This document shows positions 22,497 to 32,633 of a stretch of 49,970 nt of DNA, one piece after another. Positions within the stretch are counted from its first letter, which is position 1. Each line of letters begins with the position of its first letter. The stretch lies in contig WHTK01000025.1 in assembly GCA_009377745.1 (NCBI GenBank), positions 1 to 49,970 on the forward strand, given 5' to 3'. The notes under the pieces are model-generated. The model did not search any database and had not been told where the DNA came from. It was given only the letters and a program-made list of their open reading frames with translations. Position numbers and translations under genes: made by a program. This DNA is from Dehalococcoidia bacterium (lineage in GTDB: Bacteria > Chloroflexota > Dehalococcoidia > DSTF01 > WHTK01).

Positions 22497-23899
22497 TGGT
22501 TGGGAGCGACGAGCGCCTTGGCCTCATCCGGACCCCACGTGCCCGCCGCATAGAAGCAAACCGGCGGCGGCGCATCGATCACTGGTTGGACGATGGCCCA
22601 TGCCCTGTCGACGGCATCCTCGCGCACGAAGAGCGTCTGGTCACCCTTCATCACGTCGTGTATCAGCCTCTCGTAGGCTTCCGTGGGCTCCACCATGAAA
22701 GCTTCCGTGTCGTACGCGAAGCTCATCTCCGACGGCTTTGCCTGCAGCAGCGCTCCCGGTACCTTGGCCAGGAACTGGAAGGTGATCTTCTCCTCAGGCT
22801 GAATCCGAAGCGTCAAGTGGTTTGGGTGCAGCGGCGCATCGTCCGAGGTTGCAAGGTAGGGGATCGGCGCTTGCTTGAAGGCGACCTCAAGCTCGGTTGC
22901 CCGGAACGGCAGGCGCTTGCCGGTGCGCACGTAGATCGGCACGCCCGCCCAGCGCCAGTTTTCGATCTCGATCCTCAAGGCCGCGAACGTCTCCGTCGTG
23001 GAATCCTCGGCCACGCTCTTCTCCTGGCGGTAGCCCGGGACACTATCGCCTTCCACGACCCCGGCCGTGTACTGGCCCCGCACCACCTGACGCGGCTCCA
23101 CGGGTTTCACGGCCAGCAGGAGCTTCGCCTTCTCGTCCCGAATCGCCTCGGCCGCGAATGAGGACGGCGGCTCCATCGTAAGCAGCGCCAGCATCTGCAG
23201 GACGTGGTTCTGCAGTATGTCTCGCAGCGCGCCGACCTGCTCGTAGAAGCGCCCGCGGGACTCAACACCTATCGACTCTGCCACCGTGATCTGGATGTGG
23301 TCGATAGACGTCCGATTCCAGACCTGCTCGAAGACCGAGTTCGCGAACCGAAAGACGAGTATATCCTGGACCGTCTCCTTGCCGAGGTAGTGGTCGATTC
23401 TGAACACCTGCGACTCGTCAAACACCTCGCGCAGGGTCTGATTCAGCCTCCGCGCCGATGCCAGGTCGGTGCCGAACGGCTTCTCCACCACAACCCTGGC
23501 GCCCTTGTCCAGGCCGTGTTTGGCCAGGCTATGGACCACCTCTGGCATCGCCTCCGGTGGCGTTGCCAGGTAGAAAATCCGGTTCGTCTGTTGGCAGCGC
23601 TTGACCAGCTCTTCGTAGCCGCCGGGGCTGGCCTCAAGATAGGAAAGGCATCCGGCGAACTCATCCCAGGTCGCGGCGTCGAGACCCCTGCGAGAGCCGG
23701 CCTCCACGGCTTCACGCGCCAGGGCACGGAAGCCATCTTCATCGATCTTGCTCCGCGCAAAGCCAATTATCGAGCAGGCCTCCGGCAGCAGCCCCGCCAG
23801 AAAGAGGTTGTAGAGGGCAGGCAGGAGCTTACGGCGCGCCAAGTCGCCCGTCCCGCCAACGATCACGATGTCCTGGCTCTCCGGTCGATCGAGGGTCAC
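22481..23899 (-). CDS. zwf: Glucose-6-phosphate 1-dehydrogenase
   Basis: A complete 472-residue enzyme. The coenzyme loop GGTGDLARRKLLPALY (15-30), EKPFGTDLASA and the active-site box RIDHYLGKETVQDILVFRFAN are intact. It oxidises glucose 6-phosphate to the lactone, producing NAD(P)H. It overlaps gnd by four bases upstream and pgl by 16 downstream, showing one transcript. Confidence 0.96.
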   Translation of the reverse strand: MTLDRPESQDIVIVGGTGDLARRKLLPALYNLFLAGLLPEACSIIGFARSKIDEDGFRALAREAVEAGSRRGLDAATWDEFAGCLSYLEASPGGYEELVKRCQQTNRIFYLATPPEAMPEVVHSLAKHGLDKGARVVVEKPFGTDLASARRLNQTLREVFDESQVFRIDHYLGKETVQDILVFRFANSVFEQVWNRTSIDHIQITVAESIGVESRGRFYEQVGALRDILQNHVLQMLALLTMEPPSSFAAEAIRDEKAKLLLAVKPVEPRQVVRGQYTAGVVEGDSVPGYRQEKSVAEDSTTETFAALRIEIENWRWAGVPIYVRTGKRLPFRATELEVAFKQAPIPYLATSDDAPLHPNHLTLRIQPEEKITFQFLAKVPGALLQAKPSEMSFAYDTEAFMVEPTEAYERLIHDVMKGDQTLFVREDAVDRAWAIVQPVIDAPPPVCFYAAGTWGPDEAKALVAPNQWHLR

Positions 23900-24765
23900 G
23901 GCTCGCGCACCTCGTGGCCGCCGAACTCGTTCCTCAGCGCCGCGATCAAGCGCATGGCGAAAGAGTTGTCGTCGCGAGACGTAAAGCGCGCGAACAGCGC
24001 GGCGGCAATCGCGGGCGCCGGTACGCCTTGCTCCACTGCCTCGTTGAGGGTCCAGCGCCCCTCGCCGGAGTCATCCACGTAGCCGCGCAGCTTCTCCAGC
24101 TTCGGGTCCTTGGCCAGGCCGCGCTCTGCCAGCTCCAGGAGCCAGGAGCGCACAACGCTACCCTGGTTCCACAGCCCGGCGATCTTTGCCAGGTCGTACT
24201 CGAACGCGGACGCCTCCAGGAGGTGGAAGCCCTCCGCGTAGGCCTCCAGCAGCCCGTATTCGATGCCGTTATGCACCATCTTGGCGAAGTGGCCGGCGCC
24301 CGATGCGCCGACGTACGCGTAGCCCTTCTCCGGCGCCAGGCTCGCCAGCAGCGGCTCGATAGCTTCGAAGGCGCTCCTCTCACCGCCCGCCATCAAGCAG
24401 AAGCCGTCTGCCAGCCCCCAGATACCACCCGATGTGCCGGCGTCCAGGAAGGAGATGCCGCGCTCCTTCAGCTTCGCCGCGCGGCGCACCGAGTCCTTGT
24501 AGTAGCTGTTGCCACCATCGACCACGATATCGCCGTCCGACATTATGTCCACTAACTCCTCGATTACCGCCTCTGTCGCCTCACCCGCCGGCACCATCAA
24601 CCAGACGGCGCGCGGCGGCGCCAGCGCAGCGGCCAGGTCGCGCAGCGAGGCCACGTCCGAGACGGCCGGGTTCTGGTCGTAACCCAAAACCTCGTGGCCG
24701 TCGCGTCGCAGGCGCTCGGCTATGCCCGCCCCCATTCGCCCCAGGCCCACCAGTCCGATCTTCAT
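23896..24765 (-). CDS. gnd: 6-phosphogluconate dehydrogenase, decarboxylating (short form)
   Basis: A 289-residue enzyme starting with the nucleotide-binding loop MKIGLVGLGRMGAGIAERL. VVDGGNSYYKDS, DAGTSGGIWG and the catalytic Lys/Asn box GAGHFAKMVHNGIEYG are present. The length fits the short GntZ-like class rather than the 470-residue enzyme. It makes ribulose 5-phosphate, CO2 and NAD(P)H. It lies 43 bases after xfp and overlaps zwf by four bases. GGAGAGATGG precedes the ATG. Confidence 0.94.
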   Translation of the reverse strand: MKIGLVGLGRMGAGIAERLRRDGHEVLGYDQNPAVSDVASLRDLAAALAPPRAVWLMVPAGEATEAVIEELVDIMSDGDIVVDGGNSYYKDSVRRAAKLKERGISFLDAGTSGGIWGLADGFCLMAGGERSAFEAIEPLLASLAPEKGYAYVGASGAGHFAKMVHNGIEYGLLEAYAEGFHLLEASAFEYDLAKIAGLWNQGSVVRSWLLELAERGLAKDPKLEKLRGYVDDSGEGRWTLNEAVEQGVPAPAIAAALFARFTSRDDNSFAMRLIAALRNEFGGHEVREP

Positions 24766-24808
24766 TCCATCTCTCCTGCCACTTGACGCTCCCTCAAAGG
24801 CTAACGCC

Positions 24809-27256
24809 TCACGCCTCGGTCCACACCCAATCGCGGATTTCCGGCGCGTCCTCCAGATGCTCCCTTGAATAGGCAGTCGCCGCCGCGATCAGGGAGGCGC
24901 ACTCCTCCATCAGCTCCTGTGAGCGCCCCTCGTCCAGCTTGCGCGTACGCCGCAGCGCCTCGATGCAGAGGTGATAGCGGCTCATGCTGTTCAGGACCAC
25001 CATATCGAACGGAGTCGTCGTCGTCCCCTGCTCATTGAAGCCGCGCACGTGGAACCGTTCCGTGTTCGGACGGCCGTGCACGATCTCATGGATCGCCCGC
25101 TGATAGCCGTGATAAGCGAAGACGACCGGCCCGTCCACCGTGAACAGCTCCAGAAAGCGGCTATCGCTCACGCCGTGAGGATGCACGTCGCTGGGAAAGA
25201 GCGCCATCAGGTCGACAACGTTGACGACTCGGACCTTCAGCTCCGGGGCGTTTTTCCGCAGCCACCATGCAGCCGCGACCGTCTCCAGCGTCGGTATGTC
25301 GCCGGCGCAGGCCAGCACAACGTCCGGCTCATCGCCCTGGTCGTTGCTGGCCCAATCCCAGGCCGAGGCGCCGCGTTTGCAGTGGTCGATAGCCGCCGCC
25401 ATATCCAGCCACTGTAGCTGCGGCTGCTTGTCGATCACGATCAGGTTCACGTAATTGCGGCTGCGCAGACAGTGGTCCGCCACCGAGAGCAGGCAGTTGG
25501 CGTCCGGCGGCAGATAAATCCGGCCCACTGTCCCGCGCTTGGACAGCACCACGTCGATCAGGCCCGGGCCCTGGTGGCTGAAGCCGTTGTGGTCCTGCCG
25601 CCAGCAGGTGGACGTGAGCAGGATGTTGAGTGAGGCGACCGGTTCGCGCCAGGCAAGCTGCGACGCCGCCTCCAGCCACTTTGTGTGCTGCACGGTCATC
25701 GATGCGGAGATCATCGCGAAGGCTTCATAGCTCGCGAAGAGGCCGTGGCGGCCCGTGAGGAGATAACCCTCCAGCCATCCCTGGCAGTTGTGCTCGCTCA
25801 GCACCTCCATCACCCGGCCTTCAGGGCTGACGTGTTCGTCGATGTCGATCGTCTTGCCGGTAAAGCAACGAGACTCGACCTCGAAGACATCGCCAAGCCG
25901 GTTGGATTCAATCTCATCCGGACAGAAAAGACGGAAGTTGGCGCTTGCGGCGTTCTCCGTAAAGACGTCGCGCAGCATCCGGCCCAGGACGCGGGTAGAC
26001 CCCTGCCGCTCAGTCGCCGGCAGCGGCACGTCGACGGCGTAGTCGCTGAACGCCGGCATCTTGAGGTCCGCCATGAGCCGGCCGCCGTTGGCGTGGGGAT
26101 TGGCGCCCATGCGCCGCTCACCCTCGGGCGCCAGCGCGGCCAGCTCGGGCATGAGCCTACCCTGCCGGTCGAAAAGCTCTTCGGGCTGGTAGCTGCGCAG
26201 CCACGCCTCCAGCATCGCCAGCTGCTCCGGACTTGACCTCACGTTGGCCAGGGGCACCTGGTGCGACCGGAAAGTGCCCTCCACCGCCAGACCATTCACA
26301 ACCTCCGGCCCCGTCCAGCCCTTCGGCGTCCGCAGCACGATGGCCGGCCAGGATGCCCTCCCCGAGACGCCGTGGCGGCGCGCGTCTTCCTGGATGGCGC
26401 GGATCTTCTCGTAGCAGGCGTCCAGAGTCGCCGCAAACTGCTGATGCACGCTGAGCGGCTCGTCGCCTTCGACGAAATGGACGTCGTAGCCGCTACCCTC
26501 GATGAAACCCCGGATCGCCTCGTCATCCATGCGTCCGTAAACGGTCGGGCTGCCGATTTTGTAGCCGTTGAGGTGCAGGATTGGCAGGACGGCGCCGTCA
26601 CGCGCCGGGTTGAGAAAGCTCGTCCCCGCCCAGGAGCCGGCCAGCGGCCCCGTCTCCGCTTCGCCGTCCCCGATTACAGCGACGGCGATCAGCTCCGGGT
26701 TATCGAAGGCCGCGCCGAAGGCATGCGACAGTACGTAGCCCAGCTCGCCGCCCTCATGGATCGAGCCTGGGGTCGGCGCGCTGACGTGGCTGGGTATGCC
26801 GCCCGGCGTCGAAAACTGCCGGAAGAGGCTTAGCAGGCCGGCAGTGTCGCGCGAGACCTCGGGATAGAACTCGGAGTACGTCCCTTCCAGATAGACGTTT
26901 GCCAGCAAAGCGGGGCCGCCATGGCCAGGCCCTGTCAGATAGATGACGGACGCATCCCGCTCTCGGATCAGCCGGTTCAGATGGACGTAAATGAAGCTAA
27001 GCCCCGGCGAAGTGCCCCAGTGGCCCAGCAGCCGTGGCTTGATCTGATCCGGCCGCAGCGGCTCTCGCAGCAGTGGGTTCTCCTGGAGGTAGATCTGGCC
27101 CACGGTCAGGTAATTCGCTGCCTGCCAGTAGCGCTGCATCCTCTCGAGTGTGTCCTTCGCAAGCGGCCCATCTCTCGCGATGCGGGTCTGAGTCTCGACC
27201 GCCCGCCCGGCCTCGACCGCGCTGGAAATCGTCGTATCGAACTCAAACAGAGGCAT
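24809..27256 (-). CDS. xfp: Phosphoketolase (xylulose-5-P/fructose-6-P)
   Basis: An 815-residue thiamine-diphosphate enzyme. The N-terminal domain has [40 protein letters not shown] and the cofactor-binding [14 protein letters not shown]; the second domain has the phosphoketolase-typical [13 protein letters not shown] and [10 protein letters not shown]. It splits xylulose 5-phosphate (and often fructose 6-phosphate) with phosphate into acetyl phosphate plus a triose or tetrose phosphate. AAGGAGG precedes the start, which overlaps the end of ackA by 14 bases. Confidence 0.96.
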   Translation of the reverse strand: MPLFEFDTTISSAVEAGRAVETQTRIARDGPLAKDTLERMQRYWQAANYLTVGQIYLQENPLLREPLRPDQIKPRLLGHWGTSPGLSFIYVHLNRLIRERDASVIYLTGPGHGGPALLANVYLEGTYSEFYPEVSRDTAGLLSLFRQFSTPGGIPSHVSAPTPGSIHEGGELGYVLSHAFGAAFDNPELIAVAVIGDGEAETGPLAGSWAGTSFLNPARDGAVLPILHLNGYKIGSPTVYGRMDDEAIRGFIEGSGYDVHFVEGDEPLSVHQQFAATLDACYEKIRAIQEDARRHGVSGRASWPAIVLRTPKGWTGPEVVNGLAVEGTFRSHQVPLANVRSSPEQLAMLEAWLRSYQPEELFDRQGRLMPELAALAPEGERRMGANPHANGGRLMADLKMPAFSDYAVDVPLPATERQGSTRVLGRMLRDVFTENAASANFRLFCPDEIESNRLGDVFEVESRCFTGKTIDIDEHVSPEGRVMEVLSEHNCQGWLEGYLLTGRHGLFASYEAFAMISASMTVQHTKWLEAASQLAWREPVASLNILLTSTCWRQDHNGFSHQGPGLIDVVLSKRGTVGRIYLPPDANCLLSVADHCLRSRNYVNLIVIDKQPQLQWLDMAAAIDHCKRGASAWDWASNDQGDEPDVVLACAGDIPTLETVAAAWWLRKNAPELKVRVVNVVDLMALFPSDVHPHGVSDSRFLELFTVDGPVVFAYHGYQRAIHEIVHGRPNTERFHVRGFNEQGTTTTPFDMVVLNSMSRYHLCIEALRRTRKLDEGRSQELMEECASLIAAATAYSREHLEDAPEIRDWVWTEA

Positions 27257-28442
27257 GAATTCCTCCTTGTGAGATCAGACGTTTGACATGTCTGGCAATC
27301 ATCAGGTCTTCGTCCGTCTTCATCACCCGCACGGTCACCCGGCCGCCAGTGGCGGAGATGACGGGCGCGTTCTCTTCGTTCAGCGCCGGCTCAAGCTCGA
27401 CGCCGAGGAAGCCCAGCCCATCGCAGATGCGCTGACGCACAGCCGGCGCGTTTTCACCGATGCCCGCCGTGAACACCAGCGCATCGACGCCACCCAGCGC
27501 TGCGGCGAGGCCGGCCAGAAACTTCTTCGCCTGATAGCAGAAGAGCGCCACGGCCTCCGCCGCTCTCGGGTCGGAGGCTTCAACCTCAAGCAGGTCGGCC
27601 ATATCGCCACTCATCCCCGACACACCCAGCAGGCCGGATTCCGAATTAACGAGCCGGTTTAGCGCCTCCGCGCCCAGGCCATCCCGCCTGAGCAGATGGA
27701 TCAGCACGCCGGGGTCGAGGTCGCCGCTGCGGCTGCTCATCACCAGGCCACCGGCGGGCGTGAAGCCCATGGTGGTGTCAATGCAAACCCCGTCACGCAC
27801 CGCTGCCATGCTGGCCCCATTGCCCAGATGGGCGATGATCACCCTCCCGCGAGCCGCTCCAGGGTCCATAGCCGCCAGCTCCTGCATGACGTACTCATAG
27901 GAAAGCCCATGAAACCCGAACCGGATCACGCCCGCGTCCGTGTAGCGGCGGGGCAACGCATATCGTTGTGCTACGAGTGGCATATCTCGGTGAAATGCCG
28001 TATCGAAGCAGGCTACCTGCAGCGCCTTGGGTAAGGACTCGGCCGCCAGCCGGATGCCGGCCACGGCCTGCCGTGTGTGTTCGGGGTCCAAAGCCGCCAG
28101 CTCTTCCAGCGACGTCAGCAGCTCGTCTGTGACCAGCTGGGGCTGTACGAAGTCCAGGCCGCCATGCACGACTCGATGGCCGGCCGCGGCAATCCCTTCG
28201 TCGAGGCCTTGCTCCCGCAGCCAGCCAAACCACTCTCGAAACGCCGAAGCATGCTCTGAGAGCGGGACCTCTTTGTCCAGCAGCGTTGCCCCATCCGAGT
28301 CTGAGATCCTCATCCGCGATGGCTTGAGGCCGATCCGGCTGATCTGGGCCGCAACCAGCGGCCTTGTGACGGCGTCGAGGTCATACACGGCCGACCGGAG
28401 GCTGGAGGAGCCGGCATTGATCGTCAGGAGCCGTGACGCCAT
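27243..28442 (-). CDS. ackA: Acetate kinase
   Basis: A 399-residue ASKHA kinase beginning [37 protein letters not shown] and [12 protein letters not shown] are the standard substrate and nucleotide motifs; [13 protein letters not shown] closes the fold. It converts acetyl phosphate from the adjacent phosphoketolase plus ADP to acetate and ATP. It lies 19 bases after glk and overlaps xfp. Confidence 0.96.
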   Translation of the reverse strand: MASRLLTINAGSSSLRSAVYDLDAVTRPLVAAQISRIGLKPSRMRISDSDGATLLDKEVPLSEHASAFREWFGWLREQGLDEGIAAAGHRVVHGGLDFVQPQLVTDELLTSLEELAALDPEHTRQAVAGIRLAAESLPKALQVACFDTAFHRDMPLVAQRYALPRRYTDAGVIRFGFHGLSYEYVMQELAAMDPGAARGRVIIAHLGNGASMAAVRDGVCIDTTMGFTPAGGLVMSSRSGDLDPGVLIHLLRRDGLGAEALNRLVNSESGLLGVSGMSGDMADLLEVEASDPRAAEAVALFCYQAKKFLAGLAAALGGVDALVFTAGIGENAPAVRQRICDGLGFLGVELEPALNEENAPVISATGGRVTVRVMKTDEDLMIARHVKRLISQGGIHASV

Positions 28443-28461
28443 CAGGACCTAGCTCTGACCT

Positions 28462-29469
28462 TCATGACGCTCGTTCTGGTTGCGCCAACCCGAGGCCGTG
28501 CACGGCGACGCCGATCAAGGCGGCATCGGAGGGCATTACGTGGATCGGGACGCGGGACAGCAACTCGCTGAACCGGCCTTTGCGCTGAAAAGCGTCGACA
28601 AAGCGTCCCTTCTCCAGCGCCGGCAGAATATTGATCGGGATACCCCCGCCAAGGTAGACGCCGCCCGTGGCCAGCACCTTCAGCGCCAGGTTGCCGGCCT
28701 CCGCGGCCAGGATGGAGACAAACATGTCGAGCGTGGCCGCGCATAGCGGCGAGGGCCGCTCGGCAGCCAACGCTGAATCGATGATTACGCGCGCCTTGTC
28801 CTCGGCTCCGGCGATCTCGTCAGCGACCTCGTCCCACTCCGGCGCGGCGTCTTTGCCCCTTAGGAACTCGTAAATGAAGGGCATGCCGTTGGCCGAGCAA
28901 ACCCTCTCGAAGCTCACGTGGCCGAACTGCTCGCGCATGGATTCGAGCAGCTCAATTTGACCGGCGTCGGTGGGAGCAAAAGCAGCGTGACCGCCCTCGG
29001 AGGGGCAGGCTCTGTACTGGGAGCCGTCCCAGATCAGGAAGGCCTCGCCCAATCCCGTACCGGGAGCGATGACGGCAATCGCTCCATGCCTGACAGGTTG
29101 CCCCGGATTCAGGATGTGCAGGTCTTCGGGCTTGAGAAACGGCACCGCCGAAGCCGTCGCTTCCAGGTCGTTGAGCAGCGTAACCGTGGCCAGGCCGAAC
29201 TGGTCGCGCAGGTTCGATTCCTCGATCAGCCAGGGCAGGTTGGTGGTCTTCGCGACGCCGTCCATCACCGGCCCCGCCACGCCGAAGCACGCGCCTTCCA
29301 CGGTCTGATGGGTCTCGCTGAGGAATTCCCGGACAATGGCGGCAAGGCTCGGGTAATCACTGCTCGGGTACTCTTTCTGGGTGATCGGCGCGCGGGGGCC
29401 CGCTTCCGTAGAGAACAGCGCCATATCCGTCTTGGTAGCTCCGATATCGCCGGCCAGGATCACGGCCAT
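28462..29469 (-). CDS. glk: Glucokinase
   Basis: A 335-residue Glk-type kinase. VILAGDIGATKTDMALF at the start binds phosphate, PWLIEESNLRDQFG and LNDLEATASAV form the glucose pocket, and IAVIAPGTGLGEAFL with CPSEGGHAAF are typical of the E. coli glucokinase class. It phosphorylates free glucose with ATP. The ATG at 29469 is preferred over a start 14 codons upstream because the family begins here. It opens the six-gene run glk-ackA-xfp-gnd-zwf-pgl. Confidence 0.93.
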   Translation of the reverse strand: MAVILAGDIGATKTDMALFSTEAGPRAPITQKEYPSSDYPSLAAIVREFLSETHQTVEGACFGVAGPVMDGVAKTTNLPWLIEESNLRDQFGLATVTLLNDLEATASAVPFLKPEDLHILNPGQPVRHGAIAVIAPGTGLGEAFLIWDGSQYRACPSEGGHAAFAPTDAGQIELLESMREQFGHVSFERVCSANGMPFIYEFLRGKDAAPEWDEVADEIAGAEDKARVIIDSALAAERPSPLCAATLDMFVSILAAEAGNLALKVLATGGVYLGGGIPINILPALEKGRFVDAFQRKGRFSELLSRVPIHVMPSDAALIGVAVHGLGLAQPERAS

Positions 29470-29635
29470 TCCTGTCTCTTGTCCCCTCGAACTAATGCCT
29501 CGCGCGGCCAACAGCGCCGGCCCCCAAATCGGCTGACCGGTGCTGGGACACCCATCAAGATTAGTTGGCGTCCCTGATCTGTCGAGCCTCGCGGGATGGC
29601 GTTTCAGTTTCAGTTACTTCACAAATATGTCGTTC

Positions 29636-30112
29636 TCATGTGAGTTGATAGAAAGCCCCGAGGACACCGCCGTATACGAGGTGCCCAATCACTATGAAGA
29701 TTGGCGTCTGGTGTCCGTAGTTGAGGGCCAGGAACCCCGGCGGCGCCAGCTGCCGCGTTGGCGTTGGCCCGCGCTGCTCGCTTGCCATTCGTGCGTGGAA
29801 GCTCGGCATGATCGGCATCACGGCCGCGAGCAGGAAAGCGGCGTGGACAAAGCCGATCAGCGCCCCCAGCCACCATGTCGCCTGGTCCCAGCTCTCGAAC
29901 GCCGCAATGTAGATCAGGGCGAACAGCCATCCATTTACAAGGTGTGCGGCGAATCCTAGCAGCTTCGCCCGGTCACGGTCCGCCGTGAGCATCGTCCCCA
30001 CCAGGAAGGGGATATTGATCCGCGTTAGACCAAATCCCTGGCTCGCCGCCATGAGTAACGTCAGCACCATAGTCGCAACAAAGCCCCAGAGCAGAAAGCC
30101 CGCCAGGTTCAC
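29636..30112 (-). CDS. Four-segment membrane protein of unknown function
   Basis: A 158-residue hydrophobic protein with membrane segments at about 5-24, 50-70, 82-101 and 137-157. A conserved-looking LGFAAHLVNGWLFALIYI and LIGFVHAAFLLAAVMPIMPSFH occupy the middle; between the last two segments is a polar loop. It overlaps the GH15 gene by four bases. It may belong with the sugar-catabolic genes, but no transporter signature is seen. Confidence 0.72.
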   Translation of the reverse strand: MNLAGFLLWGFVATMVLTLLMAASQGFGLTRINIPFLVGTMLTADRDRAKLLGFAAHLVNGWLFALIYIAAFESWDQATWWLGALIGFVHAAFLLAAVMPIMPSFHARMASEQRGPTPTRQLAPPGFLALNYGHQTPIFIVIGHLVYGGVLGAFYQLT

Positions 30113-31974
30113 GAGCCGGTCTCGAGCTTCAGGTCGGTTGCCGCGGCTGTTGGTGCGGCCACAGCCTCACCGGTAATCTCCGCCAGCGTCAGGGCGGCGC
30201 TGATCAGACCGATGTGGGTGAACGCCTGCGGGAAGTTGCCGAGAGCGCCTCCTTCCCTCGGCTCAATCTGCTCGCCAAAGAGACCGAGATCGTTCGCGTA
30301 GGTCAGGAGACGCTCAAAGCTAGTCCTCGCGGCATCCACTTCTCCTCCGCGAGCCAGGCACTCCACGGCCCAGAAACTGCAAATCCCAAAAGCGCCCTCA
30401 CCGGGGGGCAAGCCATCATCGGTCGAGTGACGGTAACGATAGATCAGGTCTCCCTCCGTCAACTGCTCGCAAATCCTGGCATAGGTTGAGCGCATCTTCG
30501 GGTCCATTCCATCGATGTAGCCATAGAGTGGCAGCGTCAGAAGGCTGGCGTCCACCTCCTCCCCATCGAAGAGGCGCGTATAGCTTTCAATGCTCGTGTT
30601 GTAGCCGTGCTCCTCGATGGCGTCTCGGATCGCCTGCCGCTCCTTTCTGAATTCATCGACACTTACTTTGATGTGGCCTCTTTCATGCAGCCGTATTAGA
30701 CGGTCCAGCGCTACCCAGCAGAGCACCTTGGAATGCGTATGCTGCGCCGGTCCCGCCCGGACCTCCCAGATGCCTTCGTCCGGCTCCTGCCACCGCTTGC
30801 AGACGGCGTGGCCCAACCCGTTGAGGAACTTCGCCGTGTCCTTGTCGATCCGGCCGTCCATGTCGGCGAATCGGGCCACCGCATCGATAACCTCGCCGTA
30901 GACGTCCAGTTGCAGCTGACCGTGAGCGCCGTTGCCTACACGCACCGGCCGCGAGCCCTGGTAGCCTTCAAGATGCGGCAGTTCTTTCTCAGGCAACTTG
31001 GCCTCACCGTAAACGTCGTAGACCACCTGAAGCTCAGGCGCTGTGAGTCGCGTCGTGTGCAGCATCCAGGCCAGGAATGCTTGGGCCTCATCTCGATAAT
31101 CCAACCTGAACAGGGCTCGCAGCGTTAGGGACGCGTCTCTGAGCCAGCAGTAGCGGTAGTCCCAGTTCCGGACGCCGCCGATCCGCTCCGGTAACGAGGT
31201 TGTCGGCGCCGCGACAACGGCCCCGGAAGGCGCGTAAGCCATGAGCTTGAGGGTCAGCGCGCTGCGTAGCACCGCGTACCTGTATGGACCAACGTAGGAG
31301 CATCGTCCTGACCAGGCATGCCACCAGCTAATACTCCTTGCTACCTTCTCGCGGGCTATAGCGCCGAGCGCCGGGATCACGGCGGGCGCATCCTCGGAGA
31401 AGCTAAACGAGGCGTATCGCCGCTCTCCCGCGGTCAGGCGTACGCGGCCACTGGCCCCGGTCCGCTCGGCATCGACTTCCATCTTAAGGTCGCTCATGAG
31501 AATGAACATGCCCTGCTGCGTATCAAGCCAAATGCCCAGCAATCCCCGGTCCTCGAGGACGCCGGCTGCCCGTCCATAGTCCGGGCGTGGCAGGTAATCG
31601 ATTTCGATATCGACCTGGCCCTCCGTAACCTCAATTTCCCGTAGCAGCTCGTGGGCTGGTGTAAGCTCGAGGCGTTTCTCGGCTTCGGTGGCAACCGGCA
31701 TCAAGTCCCTGAGGACAAAGCCGCCACTTTGACAACGAAAGATGGTTTCCAGGACGTTGGTCTCCGGTAAATAGCGGCGTTGAACTTCATACGGACCGGC
31801 CGGCCGCACCCTGAAGAAGCCGCCTCGCTGCACATCCAGCAACGCCCCGAAGACCGAACGGCTGTCGAAGCGCGGAAAACACAGCCAGTCGATCGAGCCC
31901 TCGGATGAGACGAGCGCGGCGCTGCGACAATCACCGATGACCGCGTAATCGTCAATCGGGCGGTAAGACGTCAT
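30109..31974 (-). CDS. Glycoside hydrolase family 15 (glucoamylase or trehalase)
   Basis: A 621-residue protein without a signal peptide. The start YRPIDDYAVIGDCRSAALVS and GSIDWLCFPRFDSRSVFG are characteristic of the GH15 N-terminal beta-sandwich; the catalytic (alpha/alpha)6 barrel has RIGGVRNWDYRYCWLRDASL, YGEVIDA and LCWVALDRLIRL. Relatives include mycobacterial trehalase and glucoamylases, which release free glucose. GGAGGAGAG precedes the ATG. Downstream genes phosphorylate and catabolise glucose, supporting an intracellular trehalose or maltodextrin substrate; which one cannot be told by eye. Confidence 0.88.
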   Translation of the reverse strand: MTSYRPIDDYAVIGDCRSAALVSSEGSIDWLCFPRFDSRSVFGALLDVQRGGFFRVRPAGPYEVQRRYLPETNVLETIFRCQSGGFVLRDLMPVATEAEKRLELTPAHELLREIEVTEGQVDIEIDYLPRPDYGRAAGVLEDRGLLGIWLDTQQGMFILMSDLKMEVDAERTGASGRVRLTAGERRYASFSFSEDAPAVIPALGAIAREKVARSISWWHAWSGRCSYVGPYRYAVLRSALTLKLMAYAPSGAVVAAPTTSLPERIGGVRNWDYRYCWLRDASLTLRALFRLDYRDEAQAFLAWMLHTTRLTAPELQVVYDVYGEAKLPEKELPHLEGYQGSRPVRVGNGAHGQLQLDVYGEVIDAVARFADMDGRIDKDTAKFLNGLGHAVCKRWQEPDEGIWEVRAGPAQHTHSKVLCWVALDRLIRLHERGHIKVSVDEFRKERQAIRDAIEEHGYNTSIESYTRLFDGEEVDASLLTLPLYGYIDGMDPKMRSTYARICEQLTEGDLIYRYRHSTDDGLPPGEGAFGICSFWAVECLARGGEVDAARTSFERLLTYANDLGLFGEQIEPREGGALGNFPQAFTHIGLISAALTLAEITGEAVAAPTAAATDLKLETGS

Positions 31975-32064
31975 CTCTCCTCCAGGCGAGCCTCCGCACA
32001 GGGGCTAATTCCTTCAACCATGCCTCGCCTGCTGAGAATACGCCAGCGGCGTCTCAACCACAGT

Positions 32065-32100
32065 GCTCCTCCTGCTAGGATTGGCTCTATCAGGAGGAGC
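32065..32100 (+). promoter_or_regulatory. Inverted repeat covering the lapA-like ribosome-binding site
   Basis: GCTCCTCCTG (32065-32074) and CAGGAGGAGC (32091-32100) are perfect ten-base complements around a 16-base loop; the right arm contains the AGGAGG site of the gene at 32110. The loop side also contains TGCTAGGAT, which fits an extended -10 box; if transcription starts there, the left arm is not in the mRNA. Confidence 0.5.
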
Positions 32101-32109
32101 GCTGACAAA

Positions 32110-32322
32110 ATGGTAGACGACAAGCCTGGGAATTTACGCTCTCAGATCAGACTCGCGGGCACTCTCGCTGCTCTGGCGGTCTTGATCCTCTTCATTGCCC
32201 TCAATTTCGGGGATGTTGAGATTGAGCTGTTCATCGCCAACCTGGACACTCAATTGGGCTTCGCTCTGATTTTCGCTGCTCTTCTCGGCTTTCTCGTAGG
32301 CTACTTTGTGCCGAAGAAATAG
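32110..32322 (+). CDS. LapA-domain (DUF1049) small membrane protein
   Basis: A 70-residue protein with two membrane segments (about 14-32 and 44-64) separated by NFGDVEIELFIANLDTQLG, ending in a basic VPKK tail. This is the LapA/DUF1049 layout. The E. coli relatives act in envelope assembly; in Gram-positive-like lineages the role is unknown. The ATG at 32110 follows AGGAGGAGC. It diverges from the GH15 gene. Confidence 0.8.
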   Translation: MVDDKPGNLRSQIRLAGTLAALAVLILFIALNFGDVEIELFIANLDTQLGFALIFAALLGFLVGYFVPKK

Positions 32323-32552
32323 GACTACGCTGCCCGACTGCGCATAAGCATGCAGCCTGGCCCGTCATGGGCGGGGACAACGCTTAGCACGGCATGCGGA
32401 GCTCCGGCAGCGCGCCCCACGAAGGCTGTGCCTGCTGCCAGCATACCGATTCTGTATCGGATCGATCGGTAGACAATTGCGGCTATCAAACAGATCAGGC
32501 CCTGGGCATAGCCCGCCCTGAACAAATTAGTTTCGAAAAACGATACTGGGCT

Positions 32553-32581
32553 TGTCGATCACGCGCTCTCTCATTCGACGT
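32553..32581 (+). promoter_or_regulatory. Candidate ECF42-type promoter, DGPF gene 1
   Basis: TGTCGA (32553-32558) and CGACGT (32576-32581) are 17 bases apart, about 53 bases before the gene. The same two hexamers with the same spacing precede DGPF gene 2. The rest of the 311-base gap (32323-32633) contains only small hairpins. Confidence 0.6.
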
Positions 32582-32633
32582 ATTACTAGAGCCGGTCTCG
32601 ACCAGCTCAATTTAGACAGAAGGAGACAAACGG

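Noticed and set aside
32325..32525. Small minus-strand frame with a hydrophobic segment in the gap before the DGPF genes
   Set aside because: No ribosome-binding site and no similarity that I recognise.
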